Assembly (NCBI RefSeq): GCF_943914565.1
Contig: NZ_CALUCN010000005.1
Span: forward strand, 1 to 64,000
Source of the DNA: an uncultured Tessaracoccus sp.
GTDB taxonomy: Bacteria; Actinomycetota; Actinomycetes; Propionibacteriales; Propionibacteriaceae
Length of the DNA: 64,000 bases
Reading direction: 5' to 3'
The notes beneath the pieces are model-generated. The model did not search any database and was not told the DNA's origin. It worked only from the letters and a program-made list of their open reading frames with translations. Of this stretch, positions 45,271 to 54,261 are shown in pieces. The position numbers and the translations under genes were made by a program. Each line of letters begins with the position of its first letter. Position 1 is the first letter of the stretch.

Positions 45271-45327
45271 GCGGCCGCACGGCGTCCATTCGGCAGGCGG
45301 CCCCTTGTCTGGCCGGGGCCTCGAACC

Positions 45328-45333
45328 TAGGCT
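45328..45333 (+). promoter_or_regulatory. -10 hexamer TAGGCT, leaderless DinB/MDMPI gene
   Basis: TAGGCT is followed by seven bases and the ATG at 45341, without a ribosome-binding site. Confidence 0.55.
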
Positions 45334-45340
45334 CACTGCC

Positions 45341-45865
45341 ATGGACCTGAACCGACTCCATCGCACCGCGCTCACCGTGGCCGACGAGGCCGCCCAGCAC
45401 GCAGGCACCTCCGGCGACGTCGCCTCGGCCTGCGCGGGCTGGACCGTCGCCGACGTCGTGCGGCACCTCATCGCGGTGCAGTCCCTGGAGATCCTCGGCC
45501 AGCCCGTCGCCACGAAGCCGGGGGACGAAGGGCTCGCCGACCTGGACCCCGACGAGGTGCTGCCAGCATGGCAGGCGCTCGTCGAACGGCTGCGCGCGAT
45601 CAAGGTGGACACGGCGCCGCCGATGCTGCCGTCGCTCGACCTGCTCATGCACGCCTGGGACATCCGTCAGGGCCTGCACCGCGCGGGTCTCGCCGGACCG
45701 CTCGAGTTCTCCGACGACATCCTCGAGGTGCTCGAGGACTACCGTGCGCGTGCACCCGAGGACAAGATCCGCACGCCGGAGATCTTCGGGCCGGAGCAGC
45801 AGGCGCCTGACGACGCGACGCGCACCCAGCGCTTCATGGCCTGGACCGGCCGCCACGTCGACTGA
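45341..45865 (+). CDS. DinB/maleylpyruvate isomerase-like protein (mycothiol-dependent type)
   Basis: A 174-residue protein of the DinB-like four-helix family common in mycothiol-producing actinobacteria. Family blocks are CAGWTVADVVRHLIAV near residue 32 and LLMHAWDIRQGLHRAG near residue 100, each with a possible metal-binding His. Characterised relatives are mycothiol-dependent isomerases or transferases; the substrate here is unknown. The start fits the leaderless spacing. Confidence 0.82.
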   Translation: MDLNRLHRTALTVADEAAQHAGTSGDVASACAGWTVADVVRHLIAVQSLEILGQPVATKPGDEGLADLDPDEVLPAWQALVERLRAIKVDTAPPMLPSLDLLMHAWDIRQGLHRAGLAGPLEFSDDILEVLEDYRARAPEDKIRTPEIFGPEQQAPDDATRTQRFMAWTGRHVD

Positions 45866-45935
45866 TCCCACGCTCAGGATCCACACCCGGGCATGAGTCC
45901 GATAAGCAACATTATGTCATTACACGGTTGCGTGC

Positions 45936-45962
45936 GGGGCCCGAGTCCGACGCCCGGGCCCC
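45936..45962. terminator. Terminator hairpin between convergent genes
   Basis: GGGGCCCG (45936-45943) pairs with CGGGCCCC (45955-45962) around an 11-nt loop. It ends six bases before the stop codon of the leftward acetyltransferase gene at 45968. The stretch 45900-45935 before it is unusually A/T-rich for this window. Confidence 0.6.
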
Positions 45963-45967
45963 CACCG

Positions 45968-46288
45968 TCACCGGTACACGAGGTCGCGGTAGTCCTCGTG
46001 GCGCGCGATCCACTCCTTGATGAACGGGCACATCGGCATCACCTTGCGGTCGCCCTTGGCCCGCACGTCGTCGAGGGCCGCCCGTGCGAGCGTCGAGCCG
46101 ATGCCGCGACCCTCGAAGGCCGGATCGACCTCGGTGTGCGTGAACGTGATGAGTCCCTTGCTCAAGATGTACTCGGCGAACCCCGCCAAGCGGTCGCCGA
46201 TGTGGGCCTCGTAGCGGTTCTGTTCGGGCGCGAGCTCAATGCGCAGCGTGTCGTCGCCGTTGGTCTCGGTGTGGATGGTCTCGTTCAT
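45968..46288 (-). CDS. Small GNAT-fold N-acetyltransferase (Acetyltransf_CG type)
   Basis: A 106-residue minimal GNAT protein. It has the acetyl-CoA loop EGRGIGSTLARAAL and the C-terminal VMPMCPFIKEWIARHEDY block with a conserved Cys, typical of the YjdJ-like family. Substrates are unknown. The ATG at 46288 fits leaderless spacing to TAGCGT and is preferred over an upstream in-frame ATG at 46342. Confidence 0.87.
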   Translation of the reverse strand: MNETIHTETNGDDTLRIELAPEQNRYEAHIGDRLAGFAEYILSKGLITFTHTEVDPAFEGRGIGSTLARAALDDVRAKGDRKVMPMCPFIKEWIARHEDYRDLVYR

Positions 46289-46295
46289 GCCCACC

Positions 46296-46301
46296 ACGCT
46301 A
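46296..46301 (-). promoter_or_regulatory. -10 hexamer TAGCGT, leaderless GNAT gene
   Basis: TAGCGT on the minus strand is followed by seven bases and the ATG at 46288. Confidence 0.5.
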
Positions 46302-46328
46302 CCCGCGCCGGACAAGGCCGTGGGCGCG

Positions 46329-47237
46329 TCAGCCTGCTGCACCGGGTCCGTGGTCGACGAACTCGGTGACCTGGCGGATGACGTCGGGCTCCCACATGAT
46401 GCGGAAGTGTCCGAACCCGTTGGTGTTCACGATCCGCGAACCCGTCCACATCTTCGCCAGCCGCATGGTGCCGTGCGGCGGTGTGGAGTCGTCGTCCCAG
46501 TCGTGGAAGAACAGCGCCGGCGGCAGGTCGAGGTCGTACTCGGCGAACTTCTCGAGGCTGTAGTCGGACATCCGAAGCGCGAACCGGTGCTCGCAGCGGT
46601 CGAGCACCGCCTGCCTGGTCCGCGGGCCCCAGCCGAGCCGTTGCGCGACGAAGTCCACCTGGTCGTCGCCGGAGACCGACGGCGAGATGAACACCACCCG
46701 GTCGGCGCGGATCCCTCGCGTCATCGCGATCGCGAACCCGACGCTGCCGGCCGAGTGCGTCACCGCGGCGTGGACGTGTCCGTCCGCGACCTGCCTCGCC
46801 ACCGCCTCGACCGCGTCGGCGAAGTCCGGGATGCCTGAGTAGCCGCGCCCGAACCGCCCGCGGCCGGAGTCGCCGTGGCTCGGCATGTCGAACGCCACCA
46901 CCCGGTACCCCGCGTCGACGAGCGGCCGGACGTAGAGCCCCAGCTGCTGCCACCAGCCCGACCAGCCGTGGACGAGCAGCACCGTCGGGCCGCTCCCCCA
47001 CGCGTGGGTCGCCAGGTGCCGGCCGTTCAGTCGCACGTCGAGCAGCTCGCCGCTGTCGAAACCTCGGTCCCGGCGCGGGTACGGCGGCGCCGGCGGCACG
47101 TGGAACCACAGGCGCTGCCCGATCGGCGCCATCATCCTCGGGGCGATCCGCTCCCCCACGGCGAACATGCCGCGAATCACCTGCATCATCGTCCCCGCCG
47201 CGAACAGCGAGACCGCGGCCTTCTTCCTCCGTGCCAC
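46329..47237 (-). CDS. Alpha/beta hydrolase
   Basis: A 302-residue alpha/beta hydrolase. The oxyanion region is LLVHGWSGWW, the nucleophile elbow THSAGSVG, the Asp is in FHDWDDDSTP and the His in NGFGHFRI, so the triad is complete. The N-terminus is basic with a hydrophobic stretch and may associate with the membrane. The substrate is unknown. The GTG at 47237 is chosen because homology begins near here; GGAA lies nine bases upstream and a -10-like TAGGGT at 47267-47272. The GNAT gene is divergent. Confidence 0.85.
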   Translation of the reverse strand: MARRKKAAVSLFAAGTMMQVIRGMFAVGERIAPRMMAPIGQRLWFHVPPAPPYPRRDRGFDSGELLDVRLNGRHLATHAWGSGPTVLLVHGWSGWWQQLGLYVRPLVDAGYRVVAFDMPSHGDSGRGRFGRGYSGIPDFADAVEAVARQVADGHVHAAVTHSAGSVGFAIAMTRGIRADRVVFISPSVSGDDQVDFVAQRLGWGPRTRQAVLDRCEHRFALRMSDYSLEKFAEYDLDLPPALFFHDWDDDSTPPHGTMRLAKMWTGSRIVNTNGFGHFRIMWEPDVIRQVTEFVDHGPGAAG

Positions 47238-47320
47238 CTGGCGTTCCTTCCCACGAGACGGCGTCCACCCTAGTACCGTCGTCCAGACCCCCACCGCGAG
47301 TCCCGGGCGAGGTGACACCG

Positions 47321-47839
47321 ATGTTCGCGTTCCGTCCCATGCACGAGGCCGACCTGCCGTCGCTGCTGCACTGGCAGCGCTCCCCTGCCGCGGCGCCGTG
47401 GTTCCCGGAGCTCGGGCTCGACGAGGCCCGCGAGCGGTTCGGTCCCCGGTTCACCGGCCACTCCCCCGTGCGCATGTGCGTCGTCGTCCACGCCGGTCAC
47501 GACGTGGGGTACGCGCAGCTCTATCGGCTCGGCGACCTGCCGCCCGGCGACGCGATCCCCGCAGACGGGGACGACGTCGGCATCGACTTCGTGATCGGCG
47601 TACCCGAACTCGTGGGTCGAGGACTGGGCGTGCACCTCGTCGCCGAGCTGGTCGACATGGCGCGCTGGCTGCACCCCGACGCGCCGGGCGTCGTCGCGTG
47701 CCCGGACCACCGCAACACCGCGTCGCGACGGGTGCTCGAGCGCAACGGTTTCGTGCCGGGCCTGTGGTTCGACGCGCCGGGCGGCGCGCAGCCGCCCGAG
47801 ACGCTCGTCGTGCACCGACGGGCGCTCGACGACCGGTAG
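47321..47839 (+). CDS. GNAT acetyltransferase, AAC(6')/IucB-like
   Basis: A 172-residue acetyltransferase of the Acetyltransf_8 type ([18 protein letters not shown], then [16 protein letters not shown] for acetyl-CoA binding and [16 protein letters not shown]). Relatives acetylate the 6' amine of aminoglycosides or hydroxylysine in siderophores; neither is shown here. ATG at 47321 lies just after GAGGTG; a GTG nine bases upstream is an alternative. Its TAG stop is part of the -10 of the next gene. Confidence 0.82.
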   Translation: MFAFRPMHEADLPSLLHWQRSPAAAPWFPELGLDEARERFGPRFTGHSPVRMCVVVHAGHDVGYAQLYRLGDLPPGDAIPADGDDVGIDFVIGVPELVGRGLGVHLVAELVDMARWLHPDAPGVVACPDHRNTASRRVLERNGFVPGLWFDAPGGAQPPETLVVHRRALDDR

Positions 47840-47842
47840 CGT
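47837..47842 (+). promoter_or_regulatory. -10 hexamer TAGCGT overlapping a stop codon, leaderless GH13 gene
   Basis: The first three bases are the TAG stop of the acetyltransferase gene. Seven bases follow before the GTG at 47850. Confidence 0.5.
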
Positions 47843-47849
47843 GGTGCAG

Positions 47850-50102
47850 GTGACGAACACCCCAGATGCCCCGCAGCCAGAGGAGCTGTCCGAGGAGGAC
47901 CTCACCACCGAGCTGACGTTCGACCAACAGCGCTTCGCCGCCCGCCCCGCGAAGCTGCGGCCACGCGCGAGGCGCGCCAGGGCGTCGGCCGACCGCCTCC
48001 TGGCGCCGCCCTTCGCGGCGGACGGCCGCAACCGGGCCTACGTCGAGTGGCTGGAGGAGCAGTCGATGCTGGCTGACTCGTCGAAGCTGTCGCGCCAGCT
48101 GGCGGGGCACCACCTGATGTGGGCCAACGCGTTCGCGTCCCCGGACCCGCGCGCGGCCGTGGGCCAGGCGTCGGTGTGGTACACCGCCTACCCGCTCAGC
48201 CTGATGACGGCACGCAAGCAGTCGTTCCTGGGCGCGCTGGGCGACGAGGAGCTGTGGAAGGCGTTCGCGAGGATCGGCATCGACGCCGTCCACACCGGCC
48301 CTGTGAAGCTCGCAGGTGGGATCAGCGGCTGGGAACACACACCGAGCGTCGACGGCCACTTCGACCGGATCTCGATGGGGATCGACCCGCTCTTCGGCAC
48401 CGAGGAGGAGTTCCGCACGATGTGCGAGAACGCCGCGGCGCACGAGGGCACGGTGATCGACGACATCGTGCCGGGCCACACCGGCAAGGGCGCGGACTTC
48501 CGGCTCGCTGAACTCAACTACGGCGACTACCCCGGCATTTACCACATGGTGGAGATCCCGGAGGACGCGTGGCACCTGCTGCCCGACGTGCCCGAGGGCC
48601 GCGACGCGGTGAACCTCGACCCCGCCACCGAGCAGGCGCTCGCCGAGGCCGGGTACATCATCGGCGAGCTGCAGCGCGTGATCTTCTACGAGCCCGGGGT
48701 CAAGGAGACGAACTGGTCGGTCACCGCGCCGATCCACGACCACCGTGGCGTGCTGCGACGCTGGGTGTACCTCCACTACTTCAAGGAGGGGCAGCCGTCG
48801 ATCAACTGGCTCGATCCCACGTTCGCCGGCATGCGGCTCGTCATGGGCGACGCGCTGCACTCGCTGCTCGACCTCGGCTCGGGAGGCCTGCGCCTGGACG
48901 CCAACGGCTTCCTGGGCGTCGAGAAGTCCGTGGACCTCTCCCCCGCCTGGTCCGAGGGCCACCCGTTGTCACAGGCCGCGAACCAGCTCATCGGGTCGAT
49001 GGTGCGCAAGGTCGGCGGGTTCACGTTCCAGGAGCTGAACCTCTCGATCGACGACCTCCACGACACCGGGCGCGTGGGCCCGGACCTCAGCTATGACTTC
49101 ATCACCAGGCCCGCCTACCACTTCGCGCTGGCGACGAGGGACACCGAGTTCCTGCGGCTCACGCTGCGCGAGGCGATGCGCCTCGGCGTCGACCAGGCCT
49201 CGCTCGTGCACGCGCTGCAGAACCACGACGAGCTCACTTACGAGCTCGTGCACTTCAGCTCGCGGCACCGCGACGACGTCTACGAGCTGGGCGGACGCGA
49301 GATGACGGGCGCCGAACTCGCCGAGTACGTCCGGCAGACCATGCGTGAGACCCTCACCGGGGAGGCGGCGCCCTACAACCGCGTCTTCACCACCAACGGC
49401 ATCGCGTGCACGACCGCCTCGGTCATCACCGCGTCCCTCGGCATCACCGACCTCGAGCAGATCAGCGACGAGGACCGCCGTCGGGTGAGGGACGCTCACC
49501 TCCTGCTGGCCATGGTCAACGCCTACCAGCCCGGGGTGTTCGCGCTCTCGGGCTGGGACCTCGTCGGCTCGCTGCCGCTCGAGGCCTCCGAGGTGCACCA
49601 GCTCATCAAGGACGGCGACACCCGCTGGATCGAGCGCGGCGCCTACGACCTCATGGACAGTGCCCCCGACGCGACCAAGTCGGCGGCCGGCATGCCGAAG
49701 GCCCGCGCGCTCCACGGACCGCTGCCCGAGCAGCTCGAGGACGCCGACTCCTTCGCCAGGCGGCTCGCGCGGATCCTGCGGATCCGCAAGCGTTCCGGGG
49801 TCGCGACCGCGGCACTCGTGGACGTGCCCGACGTCCCCCACCGGTCATTGCTCGTGCTCGTCAACCGCCTGTTGGACGACCGCACCGCCATCACGGTGCT
49901 GAACTTCTCCGAGGAGAAGGTCTCCGGCTACGTCCGCAGCGACGAGATCCCTGCCGGCCGGGTCTACGACTTGGGCTCGAGGCGGCGCATCGCCGACGTC
50001 GACGACCTGGGCGGCTTCTCGGTGAGCGTGGCGCCGTTCGGAGGCATGGTGCTCGTCGTGCGCGAGGTGCCGGCGCCCGCCGACGGCGCGGAGTCGCGCT
50101 GA
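47850..50102 (+). CDS. GH13-family alpha-glucan enzyme of uncertain specificity (TreS-like)
   Basis: A 750-residue protein with all four GH13 regions: [19 protein letters not shown] (nucleophile Asp), FTFQELNL (acid/base Glu) and LQNHDELT (transition-state Asp). A C-terminal beta domain follows ([20 protein letters not shown]). An N-terminal stretch of about 100 residues (starting [13 protein letters not shown]) is not a standard GH13 part. Closest in style to trehalose synthase/maltose glucosyltransferases, but TreS proteins are usually about 600 residues, so hydrolase, isomerase or transglycosylase are all open. The GTG at 47850 fits leaderless spacing; GTGs at 47841 and 47844 would fall in or beside the -10. 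Confidence 0.85.
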   Translation: MTNTPDAPQPEELSEEDLTTELTFDQQRFAARPAKLRPRARRARASADRLLAPPFAADGRNRAYVEWLEEQSMLADSSKLSRQLAGHHLMWANAFASPDPRAAVGQASVWYTAYPLSLMTARKQSFLGALGDEELWKAFARIGIDAVHTGPVKLAGGISGWEHTPSVDGHFDRISMGIDPLFGTEEEFRTMCENAAAHEGTVIDDIVPGHTGKGADFRLAELNYGDYPGIYHMVEIPEDAWHLLPDVPEGRDAVNLDPATEQALAEAGYIIGELQRVIFYEPGVKETNWSVTAPIHDHRGVLRRWVYLHYFKEGQPSINWLDPTFAGMRLVMGDALHSLLDLGSGGLRLDANGFLGVEKSVDLSPAWSEGHPLSQAANQLIGSMVRKVGGFTFQELNLSIDDLHDTGRVGPDLSYDFITRPAYHFALATRDTEFLRLTLREAMRLGVDQASLVHALQNHDELTYELVHFSSRHRDDVYELGGREMTGAELAEYVRQTMRETLTGEAAPYNRVFTTNGIACTTASVITASLGITDLEQISDEDRRRVRDAHLLLAMVNAYQPGVFALSGWDLVGSLPLEASEVHQLIKDGDTRWIERGAYDLMDSAPDATKSAAGMPKARALHGPLPEQLEDADSFARRLARILRIRKRSGVATAALVDVPDVPHRSLLVLVNRLLDDRTAITVLNFSEEKVSGYVRSDEIPAGRVYDLGSRRRIADVDDLGGFSVSVAPFGGMVLVVREVPAPADGAESR

Positions 50103-50105
50103 GCC

Positions 50106-51593
50106 TCAGCGCTTCCGGTAGAGCTTCTTCGTCTGGTACACGGGCTCCGTGGTGACGTGGATCCCCAGCTGGCGGAAGATGTTCTCGTCGACGGGGCCCA
50201 GGATCACGCTCTCGTGCACGTCGCAGCCGCGCACCAGCTGCAGGCCCTCCATCGCGGCGGCCGCGTTCGGGTCCGCCTTCGCGCTCACGGCGAGCGCGAT
50301 CAGCACCTCGTCGGTGTGCAGCCTGGGGTTGCGTGACCCGAGCACCTCGGTCTTCAACCACTGGATCGGCTCGATCGACTCGGGCGAGAGCAGGTCGACG
50401 GTGTCGTCGATCCCCGCGAGCGCCTTCAGCGCGTTGATGAGCATCGCCGACGAGGCACCGAGCAGCGCGGAGGTCTTGCCGGTGACGATGCGCCCGTCCG
50501 GCAGCTGCATCGCGGCGGCCGGCGCCTTCGTCCGCTTGGCGAGCTGGTTCGCGGGCCGCACGACGGGGCGGTCCTCCACGGTGATCTCCAGCTGGCTCAT
50601 GAGCAGAGCGATCTTCTCCGACACGTCCGGTTCGAGCGCCTCGGCCCGCTCCTCGACGACCGACTTGTACCACCGTCGGATGACCTCCTGCTCGGAGGCG
50701 TGGCGGCACACCTGGTCGTCGCTGATGCAGAAGCCCACCATGTTCACCCCCATGTCGGTGGGCGACTTGTAGGGCGACTCCCCCAGCAGCGTCTCGAACA
50801 GCTGGTTGAGCACCGGGAACACCTCGACGTCGCGGTTGTAGTTGACGCACTGCTCGCCGTAGGCCGCCAGGTGGAACGGGTCGATCATGTTCACGTCGTC
50901 CAGGTCCGCGGTCGCCGCCTCGTAGGCGATGTTCACCGGGTGGTCGAGCGGCAGGTTCCAGATCGGGAACGTCTCGTACTTCGCGTATCCGGACGAGATG
51001 CCCCGACGGTGGTCGTGGTACAGCTGCGACAGGCAGGTGGCCATCTTGCCGCTGCCGGGTCCCGGCGCCGTGACGACCACCACGTCGCGCTCGGTCTCGA
51101 CGTAGTCGTTCTTGCCGAGCCCCGACGGGCTCACGATGTGCCGCACGTCGTGCGGGTAGCCCTTGATCGGGTAGTGCCGGTACACCCTGAGGCCCAGCCG
51201 TTCGAGCTTGCGACGAAACGCCCTCGCCTGGGCGTTGTCGTCGGTGGACTGCGTGATCACGACGCTGCCCACCATCATGTCCCGGTCGCGGAAGGCGTCG
51301 ATGAGCCGGAGCACGTCGGACTCGTACGGGATCCCCAGGTCTGCGCGCTGCTTCTTCTTGGCGATGTCGCGGGCGCTCACGACGATGACCACCTCGACGT
51401 CGTCGCGCATCGTCTCGAGCATCGCGATCTTGTTGTCCGGCGTGAAGCCGGGCAGCACCCGCGAGGCGTGCATGTCGTCGAACAGCTTGCCCCCGAACTC
51501 GAGGTAGAGCTTGCCGCCGAACTGGCTGCGCCTCGCGGCGATGTGCTCGGCCTGCATCCGAAGGTACTTGCTGCGATCGAATCCCAACTGCAC
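50106..51593 (-). CDS. DUF1846 domain-containing protein
   Basis: A 495-residue protein matching DUF1846 along its whole length ([15 protein letters not shown] at the start, [23 protein letters not shown] next). A P-loop-like [10 protein letters not shown] occurs at about residues 176-185, and [13 protein letters not shown] precedes it, so it probably binds a nucleotide. The family is best known from Firmicutes and has no assigned reaction. It is cytoplasmic, with GTG start preceded by TATGCT at leaderless spacing. Four bases separate its stop from that of the convergent GH13 gene. Confidence 0.92.
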   Translation of the reverse strand: MQLGFDRSKYLRMQAEHIAARRSQFGGKLYLEFGGKLFDDMHASRVLPGFTPDNKIAMLETMRDDVEVVIVVSARDIAKKKQRADLGIPYESDVLRLIDAFRDRDMMVGSVVITQSTDDNAQARAFRRKLERLGLRVYRHYPIKGYPHDVRHIVSPSGLGKNDYVETERDVVVVTAPGPGSGKMATCLSQLYHDHRRGISSGYAKYETFPIWNLPLDHPVNIAYEAATADLDDVNMIDPFHLAAYGEQCVNYNRDVEVFPVLNQLFETLLGESPYKSPTDMGVNMVGFCISDDQVCRHASEQEVIRRWYKSVVEERAEALEPDVSEKIALLMSQLEITVEDRPVVRPANQLAKRTKAPAAAMQLPDGRIVTGKTSALLGASSAMLINALKALAGIDDTVDLLSPESIEPIQWLKTEVLGSRNPRLHTDEVLIALAVSAKADPNAAAAMEGLQLVRGCDVHESVILGPVDENIFRQLGIHVTTEPVYQTKKLYRKR

Positions 51594-51599
51594 GTCGGC

Positions 51600-51605
51600 A
51601 GCATA
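51600..51605 (-). promoter_or_regulatory. -10 hexamer TATGCT, leaderless DUF1846 gene
   Basis: TATGCT on the minus strand is followed by six bases and the GTG at 51593. Confidence 0.5.
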
Positions 51606-51652
51606 CCGGCTCCGGCCGGACGTATCATGGACGTGACTGAGTTGGAGAAGTG

Positions 51653-52225
51653 ATGAGCCACAACCCCTACCTGGATCCCGAAGACGTCTACGCCAGCGAC
51701 GGGCCGGTCCCCGGAGCGAACCCCCGCAACCCCTTCGTGCATCCAGTCACCCCGGGCACGGGGCGGGACGACGTCGACGCGCGCTCGGCGGGGCCGATGC
51801 CCGCCCCCTACGAGCCGGACCCCTACGGTCCCCCGACGAGCGGCCCGGGCAACCCGTTCCTCGGCCGCGCACTCGTGCCGGGCGGAGCCCTCTCACCACA
51901 GCGGCAGCGCTACGTGGACCGCCTGCGCGCCAACGCCTGGCTCTCTGTCGTGTTCCCGATCGCCTCGATCATCTTCTTCGCGATCGACAAGGACAAGGAG
52001 CCGCTCTACGACCAGCACCTGCGCGAGACCATGAACATGGGGCTCACGCGGCTGGCCATCACGGTCGGCTCGTGGCTGGCCGCGGGCTTCCTCCACACCA
52101 TCTTGCTGCTCGCGGGGTTCGTCTACCTCGTGCTCGCGGTGATCGGTGCGTTCGAGAGCACCAAGGCGTTTCCGGAGGGGCGCCCCGCGACGTACCGGGG
52201 CGCCATCCCGTTCACCCGTCGCTGA
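51653..52225 (+). CDS. DUF4870-like membrane protein with Pro-rich N-terminus
   Basis: A 190-residue protein: an N-terminal region of about 85 residues rich in Pro, Gly and Asn-Pro-Phe motifs, then two or three membrane helices. The segments [21 protein letters not shown] and [22 protein letters not shown] resemble the DUF4870/Tic20-like family. Function unknown. ATG at 51653 follows GGAG at 51644-51647. A TATCAT at 51623-51628 may be its -10. Confidence 0.75.
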   Translation: MSHNPYLDPEDVYASDGPVPGANPRNPFVHPVTPGTGRDDVDARSAGPMPAPYEPDPYGPPTSGPGNPFLGRALVPGGALSPQRQRYVDRLRANAWLSVVFPIASIIFFAIDKDKEPLYDQHLRETMNMGLTRLAITVGSWLAAGFLHTILLLAGFVYLVLAVIGAFESTKAFPEGRPATYRGAIPFTRR

Positions 52226-52229
52226 CGGG

Positions 52230-52850
52230 TCACTCGAACAGCGAGGGGTCCCCTGCGCCGACGCGTGCGATCTCGGGGGCGTCCCCGGTGAGGTCGACGA
52301 CGGTGGTCGGCTCCAGGCCGACGTCGCCGGAGTCGAGGACCGCGTCGACCTGGTGGTCGAGCAGCTCCTTGACTTCCCAGCCCTCCACCGGCGGGTCCTC
52401 GCGGCCGGGCAGCAGCAGCGTCGAGCTGAGCAGCGGTGCACCGAGCTCTCGCAGCAGCGCCAGCGTGGTCACGTGCTTCGGCACGCGCACCCCGACCGTG
52501 CGCTTCTTCGGGTGCTGCATCACCTTCGGCACCTCGCGGGTGGCCTTGAGGATGAACGTGTAGGGGCCGGGGGTCGAGGCCTTCACGGCCCGGAAGACCC
52601 AGTTGTCCATGTCGACGTACTGGCCGAGCTTCGCGAACTCGTCGACGACCAGCGTGAAGTTGTGCCTGTCGTCCAGCTGACGGATCGTTCGGATCCGTTC
52701 GATGCCCTCGGCGTTGCCGAGGATGGCCCCCAGCGCGAAGCCGGAGTCCGTCGGGTACGCGATGAGCCCGCCGTCGCGCAACAGGTCGGCGACGATGCCG
52801 ATCGTGCGGGGCTGCGGGTTCTCGGGATGGACGTCGTAGTAACGGGCCAC
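52230..52850 (-). CDS. YciO/Sua5/YrdC family protein (L-threonylcarbamoyladenylate synthase-like)
   Basis: A 206-residue YrdC-fold protein. The opening VHPENPQPRT, the core YPTDSGFALG and the later TPGPYTFILKATREVP follow E. coli YciO closely, so it belongs to the YciO branch rather than TsaC itself. The family uses threonine, bicarbonate and ATP to make threonylcarbamoyl-AMP for tRNA A37 modification, but YciO has weak activity and its true role is unclear. The GTG at 52850 begins one base after the stop of the aldo/keto reductase, and GAGGTG serves as ribosome-binding site. Confidence 0.93.
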   Translation of the reverse strand: MARYYDVHPENPQPRTIGIVADLLRDGGLIAYPTDSGFALGAILGNAEGIERIRTIRQLDDRHNFTLVVDEFAKLGQYVDMDNWVFRAVKASTPGPYTFILKATREVPKVMQHPKKRTVGVRVPKHVTTLALLRELGAPLLSSTLLLPGREDPPVEGWEVKELLDHQVDAVLDSGDVGLEPTTVVDLTGDAPEIARVGAGDPSLFE

Positions 52851-52851
52851 G

Positions 52852-53715
52852 TCAGAGCACCTCCTGGTTGATGGTCTCGAGCAGGTCTGCGGGGATCTCG
52901 TCGTGCATCGCCTGCGCGGAGTCGACGATTGACTCGGGCCTCGACGCACCCGGGATCGGGATCACGTGGTCGCCCAGGGAGAGCTCCCACGCCAGCGTCA
53001 CGCGCTGCGGGCTGATGCCCATGCGCACCGCGGCGCGCTGGATCGACGAGAAGCGCTGTTCGAGGCGCTGCACCGCGCTGCCCCCGCCCAGGGGCGAGAA
53101 CGGGACGAACGCGATCCCCTCCTGCGCGCAGAGCTCGAGTTCTGCGCGGCTGGTGTGGTGGAACCACGGTGAGAACTCGTTCTGCACCGCGGCGAGGCCG
53201 CCGTCGCCCAGCACGTCGAGCGCGATGCGGATCTCCTCCACGTTCGCGTTCGAGATGCCGACCTGGTCGACGAGCCCGTCGGCCTGCAGCTGCTGCAGGG
53301 CGCGGATCGATTCGGCGTAGACGATCGAGCGGTCCGGGCGATGGAGGTAGAACAGGTCGAGGCGCTCGACCCCGAGGACGTCGATGGCGGCCTCGGCCCG
53401 GCGTCGCAGGTACTCCAGCGTGCCGCACCTGCCCCACTGCTCGCCCTCGGAACGGGTGAGGCCGCCCTTGGTGGCGACGACGACGTCCGAGACGTCCCCC
53501 TCGTAGGTCCGCAGGGCCTCGGCGACGAGCCGCTCGTTGTGTCCCATCGTGTCCCAGCTGGGGGCGTAGATGTCTGCGGTGTCGATGAGGGTCACGCCCT
53601 CGTCGAGGGCGGCGTGGATGGTGGCGTTGGGGTCTCCGGCGTCGGGGTTGAAGGACAGTGGCATGGCGCCGAGTCCGATCGCGGAGACGGTGCGGGTACC
53701 GAGTGTTCGCTCCAT
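52852..53715 (-). CDS. Aldo/keto reductase
   Basis: A 287-residue NADPH-dependent barrel oxidoreductase. AKR motifs: IDTADIYAPS (catalytic Asp and Tyr), the Lys in VVVATKGG, LFYLHRPD (catalytic His) and IPIPGASRPESI (cofactor). Physiological substrate unknown. The ATG at 53715 fits leaderless spacing to TAGGCT. The YciO-like gene is co-transcribed one base downstream. Confidence 0.93.
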   Translation of the reverse strand: MERTLGTRTVSAIGLGAMPLSFNPDAGDPNATIHAALDEGVTLIDTADIYAPSWDTMGHNERLVAEALRTYEGDVSDVVVATKGGLTRSEGEQWGRCGTLEYLRRRAEAAIDVLGVERLDLFYLHRPDRSIVYAESIRALQQLQADGLVDQVGISNANVEEIRIALDVLGDGGLAAVQNEFSPWFHHTSRAELELCAQEGIAFVPFSPLGGGSAVQRLEQRFSSIQRAAVRMGISPQRVTLAWELSLGDHVIPIPGASRPESIVDSAQAMHDEIPADLLETINQEVL

Positions 53716-53721
53716 GCACCG

Positions 53722-53727
53722 AGCCTA
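53722..53727 (-). promoter_or_regulatory. -10 hexamer TAGGCT, leaderless aldo/keto reductase
   Basis: TAGGCT on the minus strand is followed by six bases and the ATG at 53715. It lies at the tail of the TadE-like gene (stop at 53725). Confidence 0.55.
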
Positions 53728-54144
53728 GCGCCCGCGGTGCCGGTCGACAGGCGAACGGGCCTCCGCGTCGACCCAAACGCTGCCCGGCAACGCCGGGAGC
53801 ACCACGTCGGCGAACGAGACCCGGCACGAGACCCGGACGCGGACGTGCCCGGTGTCCCACGTCGTGGCAGCGAGGGCGGCGGCGTCGATCGTCCGACGCA
53901 GCTCCCGGCAGCGCACGCCGTGCTGGGCGAGCGCCTCGTCGATCGCGCGTTCCGCGACGGCCACTCCCCCGCGCACCGAGCGCTGCAGGGTGGCGGCCCG
54001 TGCCGCATGGCTCGCGACGGCGTCCACCTCCTGCTGCGCGAGCGTGATCCGCGCGAGCACGACGAGGAGGCCGACGAGCAGCAGCAGTCCGGGGATGAGG
54101 ATGCTGGCCTCGACGGCTGGGGCGAGCCCGCGTTCATGTCGCAT
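53725..54144 (-). CDS. TadE/TadG-like pseudopilin family protein
   Basis: A 139-residue protein: a short basic N-terminus followed by ERGLAPAVEASILIPGLLLLVGLLVVLARI. The E-A-S before a long hydrophobic helix resembles TadE-type minor pilins processed by a prepilin peptidase. The remainder is a small extracytoplasmic domain. No tad genes surround it, so it may be an orphan or the end of a cluster located elsewhere. Start may be the ATG at 54144 or a GTG at 54150. Confidence 0.65.
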   Translation of the reverse strand: MRHERGLAPAVEASILIPGLLLLVGLLVVLARITLAQQEVDAVASHAARAATLQRSVRGGVAVAERAIDEALAQHGVRCRELRRTIDAAALAATTWDTGHVRVRVSCRVSFADVVLPALPGSVWVDAEARSPVDRHRGR

Positions 54145-54210
54145 GCCCACATCGTGGCAGCGCGGGAGGTCACCTCACCGCCCCGGCCGGCGCCTGTGGA
54201 GAACGTGCAA

Positions 54211-54216
54211 TAGGCT
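54211..54216 (+). promoter_or_regulatory. -10 hexamer TAGGCT of pfp
   Basis: TAGGCT lies 45 bases before the ATG at 54262, with GAAAGGAC as ribosome-binding site. No clear -35 is visible. Confidence 0.4.
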
Positions 54217-54261
54217 GGCGGTGCACAAGGACTCGTTGCCTGACTCACGAAAGGACTCTTC

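Noticed and set aside
51627..51653. Eight-codon upstream frame (MDVTELEK) ending on the DUF4870-like start
   Set aside because: Its ATG overlaps the probable -10 (TATCAT, 51623-51628), so it is probably not in the transcript.
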